Source of the DNA: CAZWVM01 sp964637705 | GTDB lineage: Bacteria > UBA8481 | Reading direction: 5' to 3' | Assembly: GCA_964637705.1 (NCBI GenBank) | Contig: CAZWVM010000147.1 | Location: 1-8,988, forward strand | DNA length: 8,988 nt | Shown: one piece after another, positions 1 to 5,984 of the stretch | Layout of the letters: every line of letters starts with the position of its first letter | Position numbering within the stretch: the stretch's first letter is position 1 | The notes under the pieces: generated by a model | Database searches by the model: none | Seen by the model: only the letters and a program-made list of their open reading frames with translations | What the model was told of the DNA's origin: nothing | Made by a program: the position numbers and the translations under genes

Positions 1-1873
1 AGACCGCGGCGTTCTCCTTGGTGCCGGCGGCGAAGGCCGTGATGCGGCCGATGCGACCGTTGTACTTCGAATACCAGGGCGCGAAGAGCGCGGGGCCGTA
101 CTCGGTCTGGAGCCTCGAGTCGACGGCCTTCAGGATCCTCTTGAGCTGGGCTGCGTCCGGGAGGCCCGCCATGATGGCCCAGGACTGGGAGTTCAACTGG
201 ATCGTGGATTCCTTGTTCTTCCTCGACCCGATCGGCTCGCCGAAGTCGTTGCAGGCGTACATATACCAATCGCCGTCCCAGGCATGGCGGTTGAGAAGCC
301 CCTTCATCTTGCCGTAGCCCTTCTCGCACTCGGCGTGGGTCCTGGTGTCCTTCGTGACCGTCGCGAGTTCCTGCATGTTTCTCAACGCGAGGCAGAGGCC
401 GATGCCGAGCCAGAGGCTCTCGCCCTTCCCGCCGATCCCGGTGCGGTCGAAGGCGTCGTTCCAGTCCTGGGTGCCCATGAGCGGCAGGCCGCGCTTCGAC
501 TTGGCGACGTTCAGGAGGAACATCGTGGCGCGCCGCGCGTGCTCGTAGAGGGAGGCCGATTCGCCGTCGAAGAACTTCACCTGGCGCTTCAGCGCCGCGA
601 GGTCGCCGGTCTCCTTGACGTAGGCCATGAGCAGCATCGGGAGCCAGATGGGGAAATCCGAGGGCGGACGATGAGTGTTCGCTCCGGTCTCCTCCGACCA
701 CCCCGGCATCGGCTGCCCGCTCTTCCACTGGTGCTCGGCGAGCTTCACGAGGCGCTTGAGCGCATACTCCGGGTCGATCGAGGTCATGGCCCAGGCGTCC
801 TGCGCGGTGTTGCGGTAGCCGTACTCGCCGCATCCCTCGTGGTAGTAGGTCGCGCTGCGTCCCCAGTGGTTGTTCATGATCGTCTGGTACTTGAGCCAGA
901 CGTTGGAGGCGAGGTTGAAGTCGCTGTCGGGCGTCTCGACCCAGACCTTGTCGGCGACGAGGCGGCGCCAGGAGAGGCGGGTGGCCTCGAGGGCCTGCGC
1001 CGCCACCGCGGGCTTCTGGAAACGGCGAATGACCGCGAGGCTTTGGGCCCGCGACCTCGTCATCCCGACGGTCACGGTGAAGACCTTCTCCTGGCCGGGA
1101 GCGAGAGAGATCTCGGACTGCAGCGCTCCGACGAGGTTGACGCCGGTGACCTCGTTCGAGTTCGTGCAGCGGCCGGCCCGGACCGAGGCGGGCATATCCC
1201 AGGAGCCGTAGCGCCCCATGAAGAACTCGAAGTCGGTGTCATGGCTCTTCACGGGGAGACTTGAGGCCATGAAGACCTCGTAGGGCCAGGGCTTGTTGCC
1301 CCAGGGCATGCGCCAGGCGAAGACGGCCTTGTTCTTGCGGTCATAGGCCGCGCGGTTCATGAGCGCGTGGATGTTGCGCATCTGGAGTTCCGGAAAGTAG
1401 TTGCCGGGCATGAGTTCGACGACAGGGAAGACCTGGATCCTGCGGCGCCTGTTCGAGCGGTTCGCGACGCGCACCCGCCAGACCTCGGCCGGAGTCTTCT
1501 CCGGGACGAAGAAGGAGATCTCCGTCTCGATCCCGGTGTTCGTGGAGGAGATGACGGTGTAGCCGAGGCCGTGGCGGCAGGAGAAGTTCGACCCGCCCTT
1601 CGTCGCCGACCAGGCCTTGCCGTCGGCGGTGTCGCGGACGTAGAGGTAGCGGCCGGGCTCGTCCTTCAGGTACGACCCCGGGGCCCAGCGGGAGACGCGG
1701 TTGAGCTCGGGATCGCGGAAGAAGCTGTAGCCGCCGGCGGTCTGGGAGATGAGGAGGCAGTATTCCCCGTTGGAGAGGTAGTTGATCCACGGTCGCGGCG
1801 TGTCGGCCCTGGTGATGACGAACTCGGTCCCGTCCGCGGAAAAGTCCCCGTACTTCCGAAAATCCTTCTTCAT
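1..1873 (-). CDS. GH94 glycoside phosphorylase, C-terminus beyond window edge
   Basis: Family GH94 enzymes split beta-glucosides such as cellobiose, cellodextrins or chitobiose with inorganic phosphate, giving a sugar 1-phosphate; they usually act in the cytoplasm. I read 624 residues from ATG 1873, and the frame is open to base 2. The first ~270 residues are the beta-sandwich domain. The (alpha/alpha)6 barrel follows, with YRNTAQDAWAM, then SDFPIWLPMLLMAYVKETGD, then GTQDWNDAF. In GH94 the second Asp of DWND is the general acid; here that is D473. STIQLNSQSWAIMAGL and the terminal TKENAAV also match the family. The phosphate-binding His that normally follows KEN by about six residues lies just outside the window. 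Family members are about 800 residues, so roughly a fifth is missing. No signal peptide is seen. The start is supported by AGGAGG 12 nt upstream. The family is secure; the substrate is not. Confidence 0.9.
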   Translation of the reverse strand, partial: MKKDFRKYGDFSADGTEFVITRADTPRPWINYLSNGEYCLLISQTAGGYSFFRDPELNRVSRWAPGSYLKDEPGRYLYVRDTADGKAWSATKGGSNFSCRHGLGYTVISSTNTGIETEISFFVPEKTPAEVWRVRVANRSNRRRRIQVFPVVELMPGNYFPELQMRNIHALMNRAAYDRKNKAVFAWRMPWGNKPWPYEVFMASSLPVKSHDTDFEFFMGRYGSWDMPASVRAGRCTNSNEVTGVNLVGALQSEISLAPGQEKVFTVTVGMTRSRAQSLAVIRRFQKPAVAAQALEATRLSWRRLVADKVWVETPDSDFNLASNVWLKYQTIMNNHWGRSATYYHEGCGEYGYRNTAQDAWAMTSIDPEYALKRLVKLAEHQWKSGQPMPGWSEETGANTHRPPSDFPIWLPMLLMAYVKETGDLAALKRQVKFFDGESASLYEHARRATMFLLNVAKSKRGLPLMGTQDWNDAFDRTGIGGKGESLWLGIGLCLALRNMQELATVTKDTRTHAECEKGYGKMKGLLNRHAWDGDWYMYACNDFGEPIGSRKNKESTIQLNSQSWAIMAGLPDAAQLKRILKAVDSRLQTEYGPALFAPWYSKYNGRIGRITAFAAGTKENAAV

Positions 1874-1885
1874 GATGAACCCGAT

Positions 1886-1891
1886 CCTCCT
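1886..1891 (-). promoter_or_regulatory. Shine-Dalgarno of the GH94 gene
   Basis: Read on the minus strand this is a perfect AGGAGG, 12 nt before ATG 1873. The spacing is a little long but there is no competing start. It directly abuts the GC-rich palindrome at 1892-1905. It is the clearest Shine-Dalgarno in the window; the two genes diverging at 3.8-4.2 kb have none. Confidence 0.75.
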
Positions 1892-1905
1892 GCGGCCGCG
1901 GCCGC
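1892..1905 (-). promoter_or_regulatory. GC-rich palindrome (leader hairpin) next to GH94 ribosome site
   Basis: GCGGCCGCGGCCGC is a perfect 14-bp palindrome. In the leader RNA it could fold as a 5-bp all-GC stem with a 4-nt loop, ending exactly where the AGGAGG begins. A hairpin there could mask or present the ribosome site. The sequence shows the palindrome; any regulatory role is inference, and in GC-rich DNA it may be chance. Confidence 0.45.
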
Positions 1906-1924
1906 GCCCGCCGTTGTCGTTCCT

Positions 1925-1940
1925 ATGAAAGCGGTTTCAT
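1925..1940 (-). promoter_or_regulatory. LacI-family-like operator upstream of GH94
   Basis: ATGAAACCGCTTTCAT (minus strand) is a 16-bp palindrome with one mismatched pair and a central CpG, the usual form of LacI/GalR-family operators; it closely resembles the CcpA cre pattern. It begins one base after the proposed -10 box (1942-1947) and covers the expected transcription start, the classic place for steric repression. It implies that the phosphorylase is induced by a sugar through a LacI-type repressor encoded outside the window. Confidence 0.65.
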
Positions 1941-1941
1941 G

Positions 1942-1969
1942 AGGATATCGGCGGTTCGCATCACGTCAA
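1942..1969 (-). promoter_or_regulatory. Sigma70-type promoter of GH94 gene
   Basis: On the minus strand, TTGACG (1964-1969) is separated by 16 bp from TATCCT (1942-1947). Immediately upstream of the -35 is an A/T-only run (1972-1986) that resembles an UP element and stands out in this GC-rich DNA. The predicted start near 1935 gives a leader of about 60 nt containing part of the operator, the hairpin and the Shine-Dalgarno. The promoter sits directly after the stop of the upstream membrane gene, so GH94 can be expressed independently of it. Confidence 0.6.
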
Positions 1970-1986
1970 CGAAAAAATTTTCTTAT

Positions 1987-3813
1987 CTAAAGAGCGACGT
2001 GGGGTAACGGGAGATTTTCCAGGGGCCCGGCGCCGGCGTTCGGCGCGATCGGCGCGATCGGCGCGGAAACCCGGTAGAGGAGGAGCGTGTCGGCGCCAAG
2101 AGAGAAGACTCCGGATGAGGAGAGGAACGGGGCGTTCTCCGCCACGGCGGCATTCTCCGCCGCGAAGAAGTCGTTCTTCGCCGCCGTCGTCGGAACGACG
2201 AAGAATTCGGCCCGTGCTTCCGCGAGAACCGCCGCCAGTTCCGCCGTCGAAACGGGACGGTCGAGAAGCGGCTTGCGGATCCAGGCGATGCGTCCCCACG
2301 CGCCCGTCTTCATGAGGTAGTAGTGGCTCGGCTCCGTGCCCATCGGCGCATACACCGTGATGGGTGCGCCGCCCGAGATCCGGTCGATGCCGCGGATCAG
2401 CGGTTCGTAGGGCAGAGAGGCCTGGAACGTGCTTCCCTCCAGGTTCGCAAAGGTCCGCAATTGCGGCGCCTGCGAGAAGAGCGCGAGGCCGAGGAAGGCG
2501 AGGGCGAGAAGAAACGTCGCGACGCGGTAGAAGAGCGTTGTCGCGTGATCCTCCGCGAGCAGGAAGAGCCCCAGGAGGAGCGGCAGGTAGAGGGGCTGGG
2601 TGTGGCGGAGCATCCCGGCCGCCCCGGAGGCGGAGAGCAGGAGGAGGTGCCCGAAGAAGGAGATGAGCCAGAAGCGGCGTTCCGAGGGCCGCGTTTTCAG
2701 GAGGTGCCACCCGCCGAGGAAAAGCAGGAGCGTGCCGGCATACCCATACGTCTCCGCCATCGTCCGGAAGTTCCAGAGAATCCCCTCGGGGCGCGTGAGA
2801 AGGAGCCCGGGCCGGATCCCGGCGTCGCGCAGTTCGAGGTAGTAGCCCGAGGCGAAGACGAAGGGGGCCACGGCGACTCCGGCGAGGAGGTGCGTCACCA
2901 GGATCTTCGCCTCCCGCGCGCGCGCCCCCCGGTTCGTCATCGCACCGATCGCGGCGTCGGCGGCGAGAAAGACGAGCGTGAAGAGGAACATCTGGTAGTA
3001 GAAGGCGCCGAAGACCGTGACGCCCAGCAGGAGGTGCCGATCGCGCTCGATCCCGTTCGCCCGGTAGCGGAAATGAAGGAGGGCTGCGGCAAGCGAGACG
3101 AAGAGGAGCCCGCAGGTGGGCGCGGAGGTGTTGGCGAAGTGGAAGAGGCTGGGGGCGAAGAAGAGGAGAAGGAGCGCCGGCAGGGTCGGCTTTCGCCCCT
3201 GCGGCAGCCAGCGCGCGGCCACGAGCACCGTCAGGGCGTGGAAGAGATACTGCACGAACCCCGGCCACCACTCCGAGATGCCGAAAGCCTCGTAGCCCGC
3301 GGCGTAGATCGAGGTCATGAGCGGCGGGTAACGGTAGATCCAGACCTCGTTCATCCCGGGCGAGACGAGAGGCAGGCTCACGGCGAGGAGCGCGATACTC
3401 GTCGCGCCGGAGATGAAGAGGAGAGAGGAGAGCCACGCGGCGGGCAGGCGCCTGAGGAGGGCCGCCGCGAGAATCGCGATCCCCGCGACCGGAAGGATCC
3501 AGGCCCCGAGAGGGAGCCGGAACGCGATCGCCGCCGGGAGGCCGACGTACAGATGATCGTCGCTCAAGGACGGCACCGGCCACCGCCACGGCATGACGTG
3601 CAGGGCGAGCGTCGCGCCGGCGGCCACGAGGAAGAGGAGCGAGGGAGAGAGGCGCGGCCGTGCGAAGGGTTTCTTCGCGAGGAGAAGGCCGGCGAGCGAC
3701 CAGAGCACGGTGAGGAAGAGGAGAACGAGCACGGCGGCGGGCGCGGGAAGGGCCGGGAGGAGGAAGACGAAACCCAGGAGCCAGGTCGCGAGGATGAAAT
3801 CCTGCAGGATCAT
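1987..3813 (-). CDS. Polytopic membrane protein, GT-C (GT39/ArnT-like) glycosyltransferase candidate
   Basis: This 608-residue protein has about ten or more hydrophobic segments and a soluble C-terminal domain of roughly 140 residues. GT-C enzymes transfer sugars from polyprenyl-phosphate donors on the periplasmic side. Supporting features are an acidic pair in an early loop (D85, D86), NEVWIYRYPPL around residues 155-165, which resembles the conserved loop before a GT39-type helix, and the membrane-then-soluble layout. No motif is decisive, so 'unassigned polytopic protein' remains possible. The frame is open to 4083, but that extension (VFRPFRVFRG) is a translation of the intergenic repeat. 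I chose ATG 3813 over ATG 3870, which lies at the repeat edge, because a -35/-10 pair precedes 3813 with the -10 box 6 nt away. It ends 113 nt before GH94, with an unusual Ala-Pro-Ile repeat tail. Confidence 0.65.
   Translation of the reverse strand: MILQDFILATWLLGFVFLLPALPAPAAVLVLLFLTVLWSLAGLLLAKKPFARPRLSPSLLFLVAAGATLALHVMPWRWPVPSLSDDHLYVGLPAAIAFRLPLGAWILPVAGIAILAAALLRRLPAAWLSSLLFISGATSIALLAVSLPLVSPGMNEVWIYRYPPLMTSIYAAGYEAFGISEWWPGFVQYLFHALTVLVAARWLPQGRKPTLPALLLLFFAPSLFHFANTSAPTCGLLFVSLAAALLHFRYRANGIERDRHLLLGVTVFGAFYYQMFLFTLVFLAADAAIGAMTNRGARAREAKILVTHLLAGVAVAPFVFASGYYLELRDAGIRPGLLLTRPEGILWNFRTMAETYGYAGTLLLFLGGWHLLKTRPSERRFWLISFFGHLLLLSASGAAGMLRHTQPLYLPLLLGLFLLAEDHATTLFYRVATFLLALAFLGLALFSQAPQLRTFANLEGSTFQASLPYEPLIRGIDRISGGAPITVYAPMGTEPSHYYLMKTGAWGRIAWIRKPLLDRPVSTAELAAVLAEARAEFFVVPTTAAKNDFFAAENAAVAENAPFLSSSGVFSLGADTLLLYRVSAPIAPIAPNAGAGPLENLPLPHVAL
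2042..2068 (-). repeat. 9-bp tandem repeat in the C-terminal tail codons
   Basis: The unit GGCGCGATC (plus strand) occurs twice exactly, followed by a third copy with changed ends (GGCGCGGAA). It encodes an Ala-Pro-Ile, Ala-Pro-Ile, Ala-Pro-Asn run after the last folded-looking segment (LLLYRV) of the membrane protein. It looks like a small slippage expansion in an unconstrained tail. Confidence 0.7.
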
Positions 3814-3819
3814 GGACGC

Positions 3820-3848
3820 ATCGTACCGCTCGAGGAAGCGGTCAGCAA
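3820..3848 (-). promoter_or_regulatory. Putative leaderless promoter of the GT-C membrane gene
   Basis: On the minus strand, TTGCTG (3843-3848), a 17-bp spacer and TACGAT (3820-3825) are followed by exactly 6 nt and then ATG 3813. Transcription would begin at or next to the start codon, and no Shine-Dalgarno is present. Both boxes are only partial consensus matches. The support is the same 6-nt geometry seen at the divergent gene. Confidence 0.4.
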
Positions 3849-3871
3849 CGGGTATGAAGACGAAATTCATG

Positions 3872-4076
3872 CCACGAAACACACGAAAGGGACGAAATAC
3901 ACGAAGACAGCCGAAGTCCCGGAACGGAGCGACGGGGCGGGAATGCCGACCACGAAACACAGGCCGAGGAATTCCATGAATCCGTTCATCGACGGATGAC
4001 GGGACGAAGGGATCGCATCGCCCGATTCCGGATCCGGTTGGCTTCGTGCGTTTCGAATCGTTCGTGCATTTCGTGG
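3872..4076. repeat. 205-bp inverted-repeat element built from ACGAAANNN units
   Basis: The left arm (3872-3906) and the reverse complement of the right arm (4042-4076) are both 35 nt, start CCACGAAA, end CACGAAG and match at 27 of 35 positions. Each arm is four units of a 9-bp period: ACGAAACAC, ACGAAAGGG, ACGAAATAC, ACGAAG on the left; ACGAAATGC, ACGAACGAT, TCGAAACGC, ACGAAG on the right. A third partial copy (CCACGAAACACAGG) lies at 3950-3963 in the same direction as the left arm. No transposase and no obvious target duplication are seen. Similar ACGAAA-rich repeats are scattered in intergenic regions of many bacterial genomes and often produce spurious short ORFs. It fills most of the gap between two divergent genes. 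Confidence 0.8.
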
Positions 4077-4131
4077 TACGCATTTTCCACGGCCGGAAAG
4101 GCTTCGGAAGCCCCTGAAACGCCTTTTCCCG

Positions 4132-4159
4132 TTGCGGCTCTCCGACGCATCCCTATACT
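4132..4159 (+). promoter_or_regulatory. Leaderless promoter of the ATP-cone kinase gene
   Basis: TTGCGG (4132-4137), a 16-bp spacer and TATACT (4154-4159) are followed by 6 nt (TTCCGC) and ATG 4166. A -10 hexamer six bases from the start codon is the signature of bacterial leaderless genes, because transcription then starts at about the A of the ATG. There is no Shine-Dalgarno. TATACT matches the -10 consensus at 5 of 6 positions. Confidence 0.65.
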
Positions 4160-4165
4160 TTCCGC

Positions 4166-5878
4166 ATGAGCCTACCGAACAGCGTTCTGAAGTTGATCAG
4201 CAAGCAGGGTGAAGTGGTGGACTTCGAGATCGAGCGGATCGCGCGCTCGATCCGGGCGACGATGGAGGATCTGAGCGGTTCCCTCCGGTGGTCCCACGAC
4301 CTGCGCGCGCGGATGTTCGCGGAGAAGGTCGCGGCCCGCATCTACCGCGAGTTCTACAACCTGTCCTGGCTCAAGTCCGACTTCATCGTGAAGTTCCTGA
4401 ACTACGCCCCGGCGGAGCGCAAGGAGCGGCTTCGCCATGCCAAGGTGACCGAGCGGCTCACCTTCGCGCTCCTGGAGACCTTCCGCGATTCCGTGCCGCC
4501 GGGCAGGAGCGTCGCCGACTGCGCCGATGCGCTCAGGCATCTCATCGCCTCCGAGATCGAGAACGCCAAGGTCGATCCTCACTACACCGAGGGACTCTTC
4601 CCGAAACTGAACGCCGAGGAGAAGGCCGAGATCATCGTCTTCCTCGCCGGGGAGACGCTGGCGCTCTCCGGCCGCGAGATGACCCCGGAACTCCTCTACC
4701 CCCAGCGCGAATACGTGCAGGACATGGTCGAGAAGGAGCTCAAGGACATCGGCGAGGTGGACATCGCCGAGGCCTACATGATCTACCGCGAGGGGCGCCG
4801 CAAGCTCCGCGACGGCGAGATCTCCCCGATCCAGTTCACGAACAACGGCATCCACCGCGAGGTCGTGAACCGGACGCTCCGGTGGAACATCGAGCACGAG
4901 TGCGAGACGATCTTCGGTTTGAACGACTGGATCTACGGCCGGCACGGCAAGCGTCTCGAGGAGCTGATCGAAGCCGGCGAGAAGCGGTACCACGAGGACG
5001 TGCGCGCGGCCGCTCACAAAATCCTGGAGCGCAAGGGCGAGGTCCGCGTCGTCGTCATCGCAGGCCCCTCCTCCTCCAACAAGACGACCACCACGGTCAT
5101 CATCGGGCAGGAACTCGCCAAGCAGGGGTTGAAGCTCAAGCAACTGAACGTCGACAACTACTTCTTCGACCTCACGAAACAGCCCAAGGACGAGTTCGGA
5201 GACTACGACTTCGAGATGCCCGAGGCGATCGACATGGATCTCCTGAACCGGAACCTCGAGGAGCTTCTCGCCGGGAAGACGATCGAGATGCCCCATTACA
5301 ACTTCAAGCTCGGGAAGCGCGACAAGTATACGCCCTTCCGGGTCGAGGACGACGAGATCATCCTCATCGATTGCCTCCACGGACTCTACCGCCGCCTCAC
5401 CGGCAGCGTCTCCAACCGCAACAAGTTCCGGATCTACATCGAGTCGATGAACGTCGTCCGCAACACCAACGGCGAGTACACGAAGTGGGCCGACGTGCGG
5501 CTCTTGAAGCGCATGATCCGCGACAGCCAGCACCGGGGCTACCCCGCCGAGCACACGCTTGCGCACTGGCCGTACGTCCGGAAGGGCGAGCTGAAGCACA
5601 TCATCCCCTACATCTTCTCGACCGACGCCGTCATCAACTCAGGCCTGCCCTACGAGCTTCCGATCCTCAAGGCCACCGCGGGGAAGATCTTCCCGGGGCG
5701 CGACTGGATCGAGAAGCTGAGGCAGGAGGGGCGGCTCGATCCCTACATCCGCGGGATGCGCGTCTCGAGCCTATTGGAGACCGTCGCGGAGTTCCCGGAC
5801 ATGAACCTCCTGCCCTCGACCTCGCCGATCCGCGAGTTCACGGGCGGGTCAAGCTACGAGATCCCGCATAACGACTGA
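4166..5878 (+). CDS. ATP-cone plus uridine-kinase-like P-loop protein
   Basis: This is a 570-residue two-part protein. Residues ~7-95 (VLKLISKQGEVVDFEIERIARSI) look like an ATP-cone, the nucleotide-sensing domain of ribonucleotide reductases and NrdR. Residues ~180-255 (DIAEAYMIYREGRRKLRDG, then RWNIEHECETI) again recall sequence around ATP-cones in reductases, so a second cone is possible. Residues ~295-535 match the uridine kinase/phosphoribulokinase family: a P-loop at 300-307, NVDNYFFDL, YDFEMPEAIDMDLLNRNLEEL, MPHYNFKLGKR, RMIRD, THTLAHWPYVRKGELKHI-like sequence (actual HTLAHWPYVRKGE) and NSGLPYELPILK. Oddities are Walker A GPSSSNKT, with Asn305 in place of the usual Gly, and LIDCLHGLY (Asp402-Cys403), where the family commonly has Glu-Gly. 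It is probably a cytoplasmic nucleoside or other small-molecule kinase under nucleotide control; the substrate is unknown. The stop codon touches the following repeat. Confidence 0.8.
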   Translation: MSLPNSVLKLISKQGEVVDFEIERIARSIRATMEDLSGSLRWSHDLRARMFAEKVAARIYREFYNLSWLKSDFIVKFLNYAPAERKERLRHAKVTERLTFALLETFRDSVPPGRSVADCADALRHLIASEIENAKVDPHYTEGLFPKLNAEEKAEIIVFLAGETLALSGREMTPELLYPQREYVQDMVEKELKDIGEVDIAEAYMIYREGRRKLRDGEISPIQFTNNGIHREVVNRTLRWNIEHECETIFGLNDWIYGRHGKRLEELIEAGEKRYHEDVRAAAHKILERKGEVRVVVIAGPSSSNKTTTTVIIGQELAKQGLKLKQLNVDNYFFDLTKQPKDEFGDYDFEMPEAIDMDLLNRNLEELLAGKTIEMPHYNFKLGKRDKYTPFRVEDDEIILIDCLHGLYRRLTGSVSNRNKFRIYIESMNVVRNTNGEYTKWADVRLLKRMIRDSQHRGYPAEHTLAHWPYVRKGELKHIIPYIFSTDAVINSGLPYELPILKATAGKIFPGRDWIEKLRQEGRLDPYIRGMRVSSLLETVAEFPDMNLLPSTSPIREFTGGSSYEIPHND

Positions 5879-5984
5879 GTGAGGAGTCATGAGTGAGGAG
5901 CGAGGAGTGAACATCAATTCTCGAACCGGCGATTCTGTTTTCTCCTAACTCCTAACTCCTCACTCCTCACTCCTCACTCTTCAC
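5879..5984. repeat. Inverted 7-bp-unit arrays between convergent genes
   Basis: Left array (5879-5913): five heptamers, GTGAGGA, GTCATGA, GTGAGGA, GCGAGGA, GTGAACA. Right array (5943-5984): six heptamers, TCCTAAC twice, TCCTCAC three times, TCTTCAC. Bases 5879-5910 are complementary to 5953-5984 at 27 of 32 positions, so either strand's RNA can form a long stem around a 42-nt loop region. There is no T-run, so it is not a classic intrinsic terminator, but a stem here could block read-through or protect 3' ends in both directions. The right array encodes the last residues (VKSEE) and the stop of the Elp3 gene. The left array begins directly after the kinase stop. Confidence 0.8.

Noticed and set aside
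284..1264. 326-residue open frame on the plus strand opposite GH94
   Set aside because: It is rich in Arg, Gly, Glu and Leu, has no recognisable motif, and is a shadow of the strongly supported GH94 frame in GC-rich DNA.
1..3813. GH94 and the GT-C protein as one polysaccharide operon
   Set aside because: They share a strand, but GH94 has its own promoter and operator, and nothing else in sequence links their substrates.
2323..3999. 558-residue plus-strand open frame opposite the membrane protein
   Set aside because: It is an Arg/Glu/Gly-rich translation with no domains, and it runs into the ACGAAA repeat. The minus strand encodes a coherent membrane protein.
3814..4083. 90-residue N-terminal extension of the membrane protein frame
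   Set aside because: Most of it translates the inverted-repeat element and is not protein-like. The promoter upstream of 3813 favours the shorter form.
4100..4112. Small hairpin GGCTTCGGAAGCC in the divergent gap, considered as a terminator
   Set aside because: There is no T-run after it and no gene ends there, because both neighbours diverge from this gap.
4172..5599. 475-residue antisense open frame within the kinase gene
   Set aside because: It is rich in Leu, Val, Asp and Glu with no motifs. It is explained by third-position GC bias of the real gene.
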